Shown here: piece after piece, positions 15,577-23,570 of the stretch
How the letters are laid out: each line of letters begins with the position of its first letter
How positions within the stretch are numbered: the first letter of the stretch is position 1
From: Cohnella phaseoli
GTDB lineage: Bacteria; Bacillota; Bacilli; Paenibacillales; Paenibacillaceae
Direction: 5' to 3'
Assembly: GCF_003386235.1 (NCBI RefSeq)
Contig: NZ_QRDZ01000060.1
Span: forward strand, 1 to 32,621
DNA length: 32,621 nt
Notes under the pieces: generated by a model
What the model was told of the DNA's origin: nothing
Seen by the model: the letters and a program-made list of their open reading frames with translations, nothing else
Database searches by the model: none
Made by a program: the position numbers and the translations under genes

Positions 15577-16514
15577 TGGCCGTTCCCCCTTGCCGAATCG
15601 CGATTCAGCCATGTCCGCGCGGCGTCGGACATTCGACTGGTCAGCATGAATACCGCCGCAAGCAGCAAAATCGAGAAATGAATCATTGGCGCATCGCGGT
15701 TGACGACGCTGGTCACGATGACGTTGCCTATTCCCGGAACTGAAAAAATCTGCTCGATAATCGTCGCCCCCGCGACCGCGAAGCCGATGCTCTGCATAAA
15801 GTTCGGCAGCATCGCAAGCAGCGCATGAGGTAGCCCGCGTCGCAACATAATGTAGTTCTCGCCCAATCCCTGGCAACGAGCGTAGACGGCATAGTCCTCT
15901 TCCATCTCTTTAACGAGAATGCCGGTGAGCATCCTTCCGTAGAAAGCGGCCATCGGGACGGCCAGGCATAACGCGGGATGCCAGTCCCTCAGCAGTCCTT
16001 GCCCGCTTGCCACCGCTATCCACTGCAGCTTTACCGCTATCGTATCCAAGTAAGCCGTAGCCAGATAGAAGCTCGGAACGGACACTCCCGCAACCGTGAC
16101 GAACCGGACGGCGGAACCGATACCCTTGCCTCTGTAACGGTAGCCGAGACAGCCCAACAGAATCGCTCCCAGCGCTTGCATCGCAGTGGACAACGCCACG
16201 ATGCGGAGCGTAAACGGAACCGTGGCCGCGAACTCGCTCAGCACGGGCTTGTTGTTAACGAGCGATCGGCCGAAATCAAGACGGACCGCGTTGCGCAGCC
16301 ATGCGGCATATTGTTTGATCAGAGGACCGTCTAGTCCCATTGCCTCCCTCAGCTCCGAGATTCTCTCGTCCGACGGCTGAAGCGAATTCCGGATGGCGAA
16401 CGCTTCGGCGGGATCGATGGGCGACGCCCTCATGAGCAGAAAAGAGAGCAAAGTCACGACCGTAAAAGTAAGCACGACATCTGCGGCGCTCCTTACGAAG
16501 CGTTGGCCGGGCAT
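15573..16514 (-). CDS. ABC importer permease, NikB/DppB-like
   Basis: The 313-residue protein has about six membrane helices. Family marks are DVVLTFTVVTLLSFLLMRASPIDPAEAF at the N-terminus, LGLD-like MGLDGPLIKQYAAWL with LDFGRSL, the EAA loop YAVYARCQGLGENYIMLRRGLPHALL and EQIFSVPGIGNVIVTSVVNRDAPMI. An outstanding ribosome site, AAAGGAGG, stands 9 bases before the ATG at 16514, which rules out the longer open frame to 16559. It is the first gene of the transport operon, about 120 bp after the AraC regulator stop on the same strand, with a terminator and a likely activated promoter in between. Confidence 0.88.
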   Translation of the reverse strand: MPGQRFVRSAADVVLTFTVVTLLSFLLMRASPIDPAEAFAIRNSLQPSDERISELREAMGLDGPLIKQYAAWLRNAVRLDFGRSLVNNKPVLSEFAATVPFTLRIVALSTAMQALGAILLGCLGYRYRGKGIGSAVRFVTVAGVSVPSFYLATAYLDTIAVKLQWIAVASGQGLLRDWHPALCLAVPMAAFYGRMLTGILVKEMEEDYAVYARCQGLGENYIMLRRGLPHALLAMLPNFMQSIGFAVAGATIIEQIFSVPGIGNVIVTSVVNRDAPMIHFSILLLAAVFMLTSRMSDAARTWLNRDSARGNGQ

Positions 16515-16541
16515 TGAGGCAGGCCTCCTTTCGCACACAGC

Positions 16542-16607
16542 AAAAACATCCTCCGGCAAGCCGAAGGCGCCCCGGAATCGGGCACCCCCTCACTATACCG
16601 AAGGATG
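16542..16607 (-). terminator. Hairpin terminator between the AraC gene and the transport operon
   Basis: On the minus strand CATCCTTCGG (16598-16607) pairs with CCGGAGGATG (16547-16556) with one G-U pair, followed directly by TTTTT (16542-16546); a smaller GC-rich stem lies in the loop. It would stop transcripts leaving the regulator gene. Because the upstream arm overlaps the putative -10 box of the operon, transcripts started at that promoter would lack half the stem and escape it. Confidence 0.55.
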
Positions 16608-16648
16608 CTTTGAAAATGTTGTGCGACAAGCACCGATTATGTTGTACG
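16592..16648 (-). promoter_or_regulatory. Candidate AraC-activated promoter of the transport operon
   Basis: On the minus strand CGTACAACAT (16639-16648) and CGCACAACAT (16616-16625) form a direct repeat with a 23-bp period, about two helical turns, as AraC-family proteins often use. A TATAGT -10 box lies at 16592-16597; the 17-bp-spaced -35 position (AACATT, 16615-16620) is poor and overlaps the proximal repeat. A weak -35 with an overlapping activator site is typical of class II activation. The distal repeat overlaps the stop codon region of the regulator gene itself. Confidence 0.5.
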
Positions 16649-17713
16649 CGTACCCGATTGTCCGGAGGCGTTCTTCAGCCTTATTTTGCGGTATTGCAGC
16701 GGAGTGACTCCGAATTCGCGCTTAAACGCGTTGCAGAAGTTGCTGGCGTTGGAATAACCGATGTCCAGTGCGATGTCCTGCACCGACTTGTTGAGATCCG
16801 ACAGCAGCACGACCGCGTCCTGCATGCAGGTTGTGCGGTAATGGTCGTAGATCGTCTTGCCGTAGATCAGCTTGTAGCCCTTAGCCAACTTGTTGCGGCT
16901 GATCGCTAGCTCCTTCGACAGCTGGTTCAGCGTCGGCGGATGGCCGCGGTTCTCCATCAAGCGTTCGTGCCCCAAGCGGATTTGCCGAATCTCGTAATCG
17001 TCCAGCAGCATCGCCGTCTCGTCGTTTTCCAGCCCGGGCAGCTTTCCGGATACGAGCAGCGACAGCAGCTCCTTCACTTTGCCCTCGTAATAGAGAATCT
17101 TGGACTTCTCCGGAAGCTCGCAGTAGAAGATGCTGCGAAAAATGTTTGTCACGACCTCGCCCAACTGTCCCCCGGTCACGTACTGCCTGCGCGTGAGCCT
17201 CTCGAGCCTTCCCATCGTATCGTCCCACAGCTCAATGCCGCTCTTGCCGAGCAGATGAATCATATGTTCCGAATTCATATTCAACGACACGCACTGATAA
17301 CGCTGTCCCCCGTGTTGGCACGTTCGGCCTTTCATCTCCGCGGATTTGGACACGAACAGATGATTCTGAGCGAACAGGAATCCCTCGTAGCCCTGCTCAT
17401 GCCGCTCCATCTCTCCGTCGATACAATAGGTCACGCCCACGTAATGACTCTTCATGTCGTATTCGAAAATGACATCGTCGCAAAAGGCGACGTCGAACAG
17501 TACCAGCGTGGAATGTTCCATCACTTGATAGACTTCGACGCTGCCCGTTCCGTATTCTTCTCTAATCTCATATCGAGCGAAGCGTTCCTGCCCTTGGCCG
17601 CCCTCGCCGTGCTGCCCGCCGTCCCGACCGCGGCCCGGCGGGACCATCCGAGCCATCTGGCAGATCGTTTCCACGAATTTGTCGGAACTGTCTATGAAGT
17701 AATGCCGTCTCAT
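16637..17713 (-). CDS. AraC-family transcriptional activator of the metallophore uptake locus
   Basis: The protein has 358 residues. The C-terminal region (about 250-350) holds two helix-turn-helix motifs with AraC signature residues: LSKELAISRNKLAKGYKLIYG and then VQDIALDIGYSNASNFCNAFKREFGVTPLQYR. The N-terminal 230 residues form an effector domain without an obvious cupin motif (it contains EVYQVMEHSTLVLFDVAFCDD), resembling in layout PchR/YbtA-type siderophore-sensing activators. The start at 17713 has AGGGGTG upstream; an ATG at 17758 lies at the Fur box and is rejected. The gene precedes the transport operon on the same strand and is itself probably iron-repressed, so the logic would be low iron plus imported chelate gives full activation. 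The effector is an inference. Confidence 0.85.
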   Translation of the reverse strand: MRRHYFIDSSDKFVETICQMARMVPPGRGRDGGQHGEGGQGQERFARYEIREEYGTGSVEVYQVMEHSTLVLFDVAFCDDVIFEYDMKSHYVGVTYCIDGEMERHEQGYEGFLFAQNHLFVSKSAEMKGRTCQHGGQRYQCVSLNMNSEHMIHLLGKSGIELWDDTMGRLERLTRRQYVTGGQLGEVVTNIFRSIFYCELPEKSKILYYEGKVKELLSLLVSGKLPGLENDETAMLLDDYEIRQIRLGHERLMENRGHPPTLNQLSKELAISRNKLAKGYKLIYGKTIYDHYRTTCMQDAVVLLSDLNKSVQDIALDIGYSNASNFCNAFKREFGVTPLQYRKIRLKNASGQSGTRTT

Positions 17714-17742
17714 GTTCCCGCACCCCTGAATCCGTTTGGTAG

Positions 17743-17757
17743 TGAGAATGATTATCA
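17743..17757 (-). promoter_or_regulatory. Fur box upstream of the AraC regulator
   Basis: TGAGAATGATTATCA on the plus strand matches the 7-1-7 Fur consensus (TGATAAT-n-ATTATCA) at 13 of 14 arm positions. It lies 30 bp upstream of the chosen start and directly downstream of two overlapping -10 boxes, the right place to block transcription when iron is plentiful. Confidence 0.8.
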
Positions 17758-17768
17758 ATTATATTATA
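17758..17768 (-). promoter_or_regulatory. Tandem -10 boxes of the AraC regulator promoter
   Basis: Two perfect TATAAT hexamers on the minus strand (17763-17768 and 17758-17763, sharing one base) abut the Fur box. No strong -35 was found at 16-18 bp from either. Confidence 0.45.
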
Positions 17769-17829
17769 AACAAAACGTCGGATATTGGGAATACAGGATG
17801 GCGAGAAGGCAGGAATTTCGGCGTTAAAC

Positions 17830-17874
17830 AAAAAGACGCCTCCATCCGCCGCATAAGCGGCATTGGGACGTCTT
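17830..17874 (-). terminator. Rho-independent terminator of the sugar operon
   Basis: Just past the DeoR stop, the minus strand forms a stem with AAGACG (17869-17874 complement) and CGTCTT (17833-17838 complement) outside and CCGC-TTAT-GCGG at the tip, followed by a short T-run. It separates the sugar operon from the AraC promoter. Confidence 0.75.
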
Positions 17875-17878
17875 CCAA

Positions 17879-18646
17879 TTACTCGGCAGTTTCAAGCAAC
17901 ACGCCCGACTCGCGGCAGGCCAGCGCAATCTCCTCGTCGGGCTGACGATTAGTTACGATCCGCTGCACGCCGGATAGAGTCGCAAACGAGATTAGCATCT
18001 TCGTTCCGAATTTCGAATGATCGGCGACAATCGTCGTTTCGGTCGACTGCCGGATCGCAATCTGCTTGATTTCCGCTTCGTAGATGTTGGAATTGCTGAA
18101 GCCATGCTCTACAGTAATGCCAGTCGTACCGAGAAAAGCGCGATGAAACGCCATTCCCGACAAGCTTTGCACCGCAAGCGGCCCGGAGAGGGAATGCGTC
18201 GACTCGCTATACGTGCCTCCCGTCATCATGACGGGAATCTGTTTGCCGGATAGCTCAGTCACGACGTTAAGCGCATTGGTCACGACCGTAATGTTCATTC
18301 CGTGCGGCAGGTAGCGGGCGATCTGCGAGGTTGTCGTCCCGCCGTCGATAAAGATCGACTCCCCCGGCTTGATCAGCGCCGCAGCCCATCGACCTATTCT
18401 CGCCTTCTCGTCCGTCAGCAGGGCGACGCGTTCCTGCAGCGCCACGTCCCGACCGACGAAAATGACGCCGCCGAACGTGCGCTTGACCTCCCCCGTCTCC
18501 TCCAGCTTTTCCAGATCGCGGCGAACCGTCATTTCCGTTACGCCGTACGTATCCTTTAAGGTCGACACTCGAACCTCGCCTTCGCGGGAAATCTGTTCAA
18601 GCATCTGCTGCTGCCTAGCATTTAAGCTGTAATAGGTCCCTTTCAT
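17879..18646 (-). CDS. DeoR-family transcriptional repressor of the sugar operon
   Basis: The 255-residue protein has an N-terminal DeoR helix-turn-helix (about residues 8-60: ARQQQMLEQISREGEV, then VTEMTVRRDLEKLEETGEVKRTFGG) and a C-terminal sugar-phosphate sensor domain with IFIDGGTTTSQIARYLP and VVADHSKFG. The start at 18646 follows GGGAGGCC; an ATG at 18703 overlaps the preceding gene and is unlikely. It is the last gene of the six-gene operon, so it probably controls its own unit by releasing DNA when a phosphorylated intermediate builds up. The likely operator is the inverted repeat at 23571-23617. Confidence 0.87.
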   Translation of the reverse strand: MKGTYYSLNARQQQMLEQISREGEVRVSTLKDTYGVTEMTVRRDLEKLEETGEVKRTFGGVIFVGRDVALQERVALLTDEKARIGRWAAALIKPGESIFIDGGTTTSQIARYLPHGMNITVVTNALNVVTELSGKQIPVMMTGGTYSESTHSLSGPLAVQSLSGMAFHRAFLGTTGITVEHGFSNSNIYEAEIKQIAIRQSTETTIVADHSKFGTKMLISFATLSGVQRIVTNRQPDEEIALACRESGVLLETAE

Positions 18647-18699
18647 TGCCGTGCGGCCTCCCGATCGTCCATTCGCTATCCCTTTATTATCGCTTGCCG

Positions 18700-19749
18700 T
18701 CAATCGACGTTCAACTCCAATCGATAGTTGACCGACTGGCCGGGTTCGAGGACGAACAATCCTCCGCGCAGGCGCTCCGACTCGCGCCCTTCAACGCGAC
18801 AGTTAGACGGCTCCAGACCGAGCACATGCTCTCCCGCCCCAGGCATTCGCCATTGGACAAGCAGCGGGAGCGTATCGGCCGACCAACTCAGGGAGACCTC
18901 CGTTGCCCTCGTTCCCCCGGCCGTCGGAAATTCCGGCTGAACGATGGTTGCCTTCGCCATGCCCTTCTCGTCAACCGCCTCGCGCCTAAGCGAGTGATAG
19001 AAGACGGTCTCTTCAGCATCAGGGTTCGGCGCTTCCCAGGAAACGCTGCTTTCCAGCGCGGCTCCTCCCCCGTCGGCACGGACTTCGCGGTCGGCTTCGG
19101 GAAGCCGGATTTCCGTCCACTCTCCCAGCAGAGGAAAGCCGAAATTAAAGTGATACAGCATCATATGCTCCGCAGGACGGAAGCCGAAGTTCTCCACCTT
19201 GTCCCGGATCGCGATGCGATTGTCCCCCAGCTTGCCGGACAGTTCCCGGGTCAATCTTAGCTTGCTGCCGAAGATCGCCGTCTCCTCCACGATGCCGGAG
19301 ACGCTCCATTCCAGCTCATCGCCGACCCACTCTTCACGGATGCACACATTGCGCGCCGGTGTATGGTGCACTCTGCCGTGCAGGCCGTAGCTGCCGGTTT
19401 CGTCCTGTGACGGGGAGCCGGCATGCGCCAAGCCGCAAGTCATTAACAAACCGCCCGATGCCGTACGCAGCCAGCCTGTTCCTTCCGGCTCATAGAACGC
19501 CGGATGCGCATTGCCGTTCGAAGCCTGCCAGGAAATCGGCGTTCCCCAGAGTTGTGCCAGCGAGATGTCCATTCCCTTGGAAGGGATAATCTCGAACGAC
19601 AGCCCGGCTCCGGTCCGCACCTCGATTACTTCCGTGCCGGCTTCCTTGCCTTCTGTCAGCGTCAATCTCCGGACGCCGCCGATCTGCGCGACGCTGCCGA
19701 CGCGAGCCTCGATTTCCCTTCTCGTCCACTGCTTGCCGTACAAGCGCAT
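18700..19749 (-). CDS. DUF4432 / aldose-1-epimerase-like protein
   Basis: The 349-residue protein resembles the DUF4432 group of the galactose mutarotase superfamily: a beta-sandwich with GLSFEIIPSKGMDISLAQLWGTPISW, GGLLMTCGLAHAGSP, YGLHGRVHHTPARNV and HVLGLEPSNCRVEGR. Mutarotases interconvert sugar anomers using His and Glu; the conserved YGLHGR His and LGLEPSN Glu are the candidate catalytic pair. No member function is well established, so the role is inferred: probably supplying the right anomer or epimer of the operon's sugar. AAGGGGGAG precedes the start, 16 bp after the isomerase stop. No signal peptide. Confidence 0.8.
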   Translation of the reverse strand: MRLYGKQWTRREIEARVGSVAQIGGVRRLTLTEGKEAGTEVIEVRTGAGLSFEIIPSKGMDISLAQLWGTPISWQASNGNAHPAFYEPEGTGWLRTASGGLLMTCGLAHAGSPSQDETGSYGLHGRVHHTPARNVCIREEWVGDELEWSVSGIVEETAIFGSKLRLTRELSGKLGDNRIAIRDKVENFGFRPAEHMMLYHFNFGFPLLGEWTEIRLPEADREVRADGGGAALESSVSWEAPNPDAEETVFYHSLRREAVDEKGMAKATIVQPEFPTAGGTRATEVSLSWSADTLPLLVQWRMPGAGEHVLGLEPSNCRVEGRESERLRGGLFVLEPGQSVNYRLELNVD

Positions 19750-19765
19750 AACCGCTCCCCCTTCG

Positions 19766-20317
19766 TCAGTCCTCTATGACGATAGGCATTCTTTCGATTC
19801 GCGGATCGGTGAAAATATCGAATTCGTCACGGCTCGTACTGGAAAATTCCGATACGATCGCCCCTTCCGAACCGCCCTGGAACCAATGCTTCGTATTCGG
19901 CGGAATCGTATACTGCTCTCCCGGCTTAAGCACGATTTCATGAAATACAGTGTAATAAGGTTCGCTTCCTGCGGGAACGACAGCCTGAGGAGCGGCCGTC
20001 GCTTCCCCCTCTACGTATAAGTACACATGCCCCCAACGGCAGCGAAAGGTTTCCATTTTGCCCGGTTCGCCGTTGATCGGAGGATGAATATGCTCGGGAC
20101 AAGTCTGTCTTGGAAATAGAACCAGATCCTTGGCGCAATAGCGATCCGTATTCACGTAAGTGATCAATTCAAGGCCCTGGCTCTCCAGATCGCCAAGCCC
20201 AAAGCCGGCTACCTCGATATTCTCGCGCTCTGCATCGGTCAGCACAATGCCTGCGTCCGCCAGCAGCTCCGCAGCCCTTTTCTGGGCTCTCTTCACTTCG
20301 CTTCGCAGTATGGACAT
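19766..20317 (-). CDS. Cupin-type D-lyxose/D-mannose ketol-isomerase family protein
   Basis: The 183-residue protein belongs to the cupin sugar isomerase family (D-lyxose isomerase, as in YdaE of Bacillus subtilis). The motif CPEHIHPPINGEPGKMETF and the later PPNTKHWFQGG supply the probable metal ligands His76, His78, Glu89 and His144. AAGAAGGAGG stands 8 bases before the ATG at 20317, choosing it over upstream in-frame ATGs at 20347 and 20431, which overlap the kinase gene. It would interconvert an aldose and ketose (lyxose/xylulose or mannose/fructose type) ahead of phosphorylation by the kinase 16 bp upstream. A related cupin isomerase is known to act on sulfoquinovose, so the true substrate could be an unusual hexose. 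Confidence 0.83.
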   Translation of the reverse strand: MSILRSEVKRAQKRAAELLADAGIVLTDAERENIEVAGFGLGDLESQGLELITYVNTDRYCAKDLVLFPRQTCPEHIHPPINGEPGKMETFRCRWGHVYLYVEGEATAAPQAVVPAGSEPYYTVFHEIVLKPGEQYTIPPNTKHWFQGGSEGAIVSEFSSTSRDEFDIFTDPRIERMPIVIED

Positions 20318-20333
20318 TTGTTCAGCCTCCTTC

Positions 20334-21551
20334 TTATTTACCGACATCCGGGGCCCAGATTCCGTCGGCTGGCTCACGCGACCAGCCCGGCAATGACAGC
20401 CCCGTTTCCCGTTGCGGCCAACCGCCGGCAATTCTGATCTGCAGGTCGTTCCATGCCGGGATACCGCTCACCGCATCGGTCCGTTCTACATTATAAGCCC
20501 CCGTACCCACAGCCGCCAATAACGTCTTCTCCGCCGTCAGCCCTTTGAGCAGACCGGCCAGAAAACCGGCGATCGTACAGTCTCCGGCTCCCGTCGTTCC
20601 CGCGACATCCACCCGGAAGCAAGGCACGCACAGCTCGCGATTGTTCCAGCTTCCGTCCGGCGCGCACGCTCCCATGCCTGCCAGACGCTCGGCGCTCCCT
20701 GTCGTGCGCAGGTATAAGCCGTGCTCGCCCAGCTTGATCGCGACGATCGCCGCGCCCATATCCAGCAGCTCTTCCGATAGCTCGGACAGCAGCGAAGCGT
20801 CCGCGTAGCCAAGCAGTTCGTCCGAGCCCTGGCGCTCCGACAGCTCGCGATACCGCTGCGGCTGCAACATGTACAAAATCTCTTCAAAGCTCGGCAGAAA
20901 TACGTCGACGTGTGGCAGCGCGCTTCGCAAAATCGACTTCCAATCCGACCGACCCGCGGGCGACTCCGGATCAGGCCGCGCCAGATCGAGAGAAACCGTC
21001 AGCCCCCTGGACTTCACCAAGGAGAGCAGTCGTACCAGTTCAGCTCCGCCGTCCTCGTACATCCGCTTCATGAGCGGCGGGTAACCGAAATGGAATAGCC
21101 TGGCCCCTTCCAGCTTCTCTGCCGTCACATCGTCCGCCGAGAACGTATCGTTCGCGCCGGTGCAGTGGAGAAAAATCCGATCGATCCCTGGAGGGCTAAT
21201 CACGACGGAATACGAGCTGGTCTCTTCGGAAGCGACAATCATTCCTTCCGCGAGCCGTTCGTCGTGACTGCGAACGATAGACCGAATCGCTTCGCCGATC
21301 AGATCGTCTCCGACTTTCCCCATTAAGGTGACCGGCACACCGAGACGGTGCAGGGCAATACCCGTATTCGGCACGGCTCCGCCCGTAGATAGGGCAGCCG
21401 CGCCGACGTCGATCAGCTTGCCGGGAACGAGCAGTTCCCCAATGCTCTGGCCGGGCGTCGAAGCGCCGCGCATCGTCGGAATAATATCCAGACAAATATG
21501 GCCGGCTACGACAACCTCGCTTACCTCCGCGGAGTGCAGGCGTTCGCTCAC
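20334..21551 (-). CDS. PfkB-family carbohydrate kinase
   Basis: The protein has 405 residues, longer than usual ribokinases (about 300-330) because of inserts around residues 215-290. PfkB marks are VVAGHICLDIIP at the N-terminus, STGGAVPNTGIALHRLG, VTLMGKVGDDLIG and the signature 2 block VAGTTGAGDCTIAGFLAGLLKG near residue 310-330, whose Asp is the catalytic base. GTG at 21551 overlaps the stop of the upstream dehydrogenase (GTGA) with GGGGGAACGGG before it; a TTG five codons earlier is the alternative. It should phosphorylate the operon's ketose to prepare it for aldol cleavage. The C-terminal 40 residues (from WPQRETG) are extra and of unknown role. Confidence 0.85.
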   Translation of the reverse strand: MSERLHSAEVSEVVVAGHICLDIIPTMRGASTPGQSIGELLVPGKLIDVGAAALSTGGAVPNTGIALHRLGVPVTLMGKVGDDLIGEAIRSIVRSHDERLAEGMIVASEETSSYSVVISPPGIDRIFLHCTGANDTFSADDVTAEKLEGARLFHFGYPPLMKRMYEDGGAELVRLLSLVKSRGLTVSLDLARPDPESPAGRSDWKSILRSALPHVDVFLPSFEEILYMLQPQRYRELSERQGSDELLGYADASLLSELSEELLDMGAAIVAIKLGEHGLYLRTTGSAERLAGMGACAPDGSWNNRELCVPCFRVDVAGTTGAGDCTIAGFLAGLLKGLTAEKTLLAAVGTGAYNVERTDAVSGIPAWNDLQIRIAGGWPQRETGLSLPGWSREPADGIWAPDVGK

Positions 21552-22714
21552 GCCCCGTTCCCCCAATCGACGACCGCCGTACCGCCCGTCTTGTGCGAAT
21601 CAAGAGCAGCGGTGAACAAGCGGTGGCTGCCTGCCGCCTCTTCCGGAAGAGCGCACGTGAACGGCTGCTGCATACCTTCCTTGCCGTGAACAATCTCGTC
21701 GCAGAACGCCGCCCACATTTGCAGAATCGAATCGGAGAAGCCGAATTCGAAGATTCCGCCGGTAATCGTGCCGTAGGCCGACTTGTAAGGCGCGTCCACG
21801 ACGTGCCAAGCCTGCTGTCCGCCCGGCGTGTAAGGAAGGGACGCCACTTGCTTCGGATTTTTGGTCGTAAATTCGGCGGACATTTCCGTGCCCTGGATGC
21901 GAATAAACCACGTATTCGCATGTCCCGGCGCAATCCGTTTTGTCGACAGCACCATCGGAAACTGTTGATCGGCCGTCTTCACGTCGCAAGCAAGAATCGC
22001 ATTGTCCCACGTTTCGCAAGGAGCCATGCCGCCCTTGCCGTCCGGGCGCTCTTCAACGATTTTGGAGAGCAGCGCGCGCACGCTGTTCGGCTTCCAGCCG
22101 AAGCGCATCGGTAGATGAAGCACGTGCAGGCCAAGGTCGCCCATGCAGCCGTATTCTCCGTTCGTAGCGATCCGGCGCTTCCAGTTGATCGCCTTCGTCG
22201 GATCCAGGTCGCTGGAATGCCAGAACCCGGCTTCGACCTCGATGATCCGTCCGAACTTGCCTTCCTTGACCCACTGAACGATCTGCTGCGCCCCCGGGAA
22301 AAACGGAAATTCCGACGAGCTGCGCACAACGACCTGAGGGTTTTCCTGAATGGCCGTCATAATCGCTTCATTCGCCTGTTGGTCGATGCCGAACGGCTTC
22401 TCTCCAAGCAAATGCTTGCCCGCCCGGATAATATCGATATAGATCTGTTCATGGAGATTATGCGGTACCGCGCAGTAGATGGCCTCGACGCCAGGATCTG
22501 CGAGCAACTCCTTGTAGTCTGTATACGCGCGCTCCACGCTTGGCACATTTTCCTCGAACCATTGCGTCGCCGCCGGATTGGCGTCGCACACCGCAACGAT
22601 GCGCGGCTCGAAATCGACGCCGGTCAGATGGCACCAGCGCGCGGCCGCGCTGGCGAACTCCTTGCCCATCAGTCCGCAGCCGATCACTCCGAAGGATACG
22701 ATTGTTTTCGCCAT
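21548..22714 (-). CDS. Gfo/Idh/MocA family oxidoreductase
   Basis: The 388-residue protein starts with a nucleotide-binding fold (SFGVIGCGLMGKEFASAAARW), followed by the active-site motif GEKPFG near residue 104 and GDLGLHVLHLP near residue 192 with the conserved Asp/His pair. It is longer than the other dehydrogenase of this window and not closely similar to it, so they are not a recent duplication. ATG overlaps the aldolase stop by one base (TAATG), and the ribosome site AGGGAG lies in the end of that gene. It would oxidise or reduce a sugar hydroxyl with NAD(P) as one step of the operon's pathway. Confidence 0.87.
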   Translation of the reverse strand: MAKTIVSFGVIGCGLMGKEFASAAARWCHLTGVDFEPRIVAVCDANPAATQWFEENVPSVERAYTDYKELLADPGVEAIYCAVPHNLHEQIYIDIIRAGKHLLGEKPFGIDQQANEAIMTAIQENPQVVVRSSSEFPFFPGAQQIVQWVKEGKFGRIIEVEAGFWHSSDLDPTKAINWKRRIATNGEYGCMGDLGLHVLHLPMRFGWKPNSVRALLSKIVEERPDGKGGMAPCETWDNAILACDVKTADQQFPMVLSTKRIAPGHANTWFIRIQGTEMSAEFTTKNPKQVASLPYTPGGQQAWHVVDAPYKSAYGTITGGIFEFGFSDSILQMWAAFCDEIVHGKEGMQQPFTCALPEEAAGSHRLFTAALDSHKTGGTAVVDWGNGA

Positions 22715-23556
22715 TATTGCTGCGCTCCCTTCAGAATCGCTAGTGCCTGTTCGGCCCCCGCGCCCTCGTGAACGATGCTCATCAGCGCCGAAGTCATCGC
22801 GCCCGGCGTCGGATGCTGCACGACGTTCCGTCCGTATACGATGCCAGCCGCTCCCTGGTTCATGAGCTCGACCGTCCGGTTCACGATCTCCTCGTCGCTT
22901 GCGCGTCCTCCGCCGCGAACGAGCACCGGAATGCCGGACGCCACTTCAATGACGCGGTGATACTCGGTCACGTCGTCGCTAGGATCGGCCTTGATAATGT
23001 CCGCTCCCAGTTCGACCGCTTGCCGAACGAGAGGCATAATTTTACGAATGTCGCCGTCGACCATATAGCCGCCCTTCTCTTCGTTCGGCAGCATGACCAG
23101 CGGCTCGACCATTAGAGGCATGCCGTATTTATCGCTTTCCGTCTTAAGCAGAGAAACGTTGCGCACGCATTGGTGATGCAGCTCCGGCTGGTTCGGCAGC
23201 AGCAGCAGGTTGACGCATACCGCGACCGCATCCAATTGCACCGCCTGCTCGATCGCGCGGTCGACCAACTCGCTGAACAGATGGCGCGGCAGCACGCTGC
23301 CGTAGATGTTGGCGGCGTCCGTACGCAGTACAAGGCCAGGCTTCTTCTTGCCCGGGATCTGCTGCAACAGTCTCGCCTGTCCGGTGCTGAGCTGAATGCA
23401 GTCCGGTCCGGCCTGAACGACCGTCTCGATGGCGCTCTTCATATTTTCAATGCCGGCAAGGAAGGAATATTCATTAAAAAAGCCGTGGTCAATCGCAACG
23501 TCGAAGCACTTGCCTTGCTCGCTGAACATCCGGTTAAGTCTTGGTTTGTATGCCAT
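22714..23556 (-). CDS. DhnA/FbaB-type class I aldolase (LsrF/DeoC-like)
   Basis: The 280-residue TIM-barrel protein has the class I aldolase features of the DhnA group: CFDVAIDHGFFNE near residue 17, the Schiff-base lysine Lys189 in DIIKADPSDD, and a phosphate-binding loop VLVRGGGRAS near residue 212, ending GAAGIVYGRNVVQHPTP. Related enzymes include archaeal-type fructose-bisphosphate aldolase and LsrF. It is the first gene of the operon, behind a palindromic operator, with GGGAG before the ATG. It probably cleaves the phosphorylated ketose made by the operon's kinase into two three- or two-carbon units; the exact substrate is not visible. Confidence 0.86.
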   Translation of the reverse strand: MAYKPRLNRMFSEQGKCFDVAIDHGFFNEYSFLAGIENMKSAIETVVQAGPDCIQLSTGQARLLQQIPGKKKPGLVLRTDAANIYGSVLPRHLFSELVDRAIEQAVQLDAVAVCVNLLLLPNQPELHHQCVRNVSLLKTESDKYGMPLMVEPLVMLPNEEKGGYMVDGDIRKIMPLVRQAVELGADIIKADPSDDVTEYHRVIEVASGIPVLVRGGGRASDEEIVNRTVELMNQGAAGIVYGRNVVQHPTPGAMTSALMSIVHEGAGAEQALAILKGAQQ

Positions 23557-23570
23557 TTTGTTAGCTCCCT

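Noticed and set aside
14800..15876. Longer form of the NikC-like permease beginning at 15876
   Set aside because: The extra 100 residues have no family similarity and overlap the partner permease gene; the start at 15576 gives the typical ATGA overlap.
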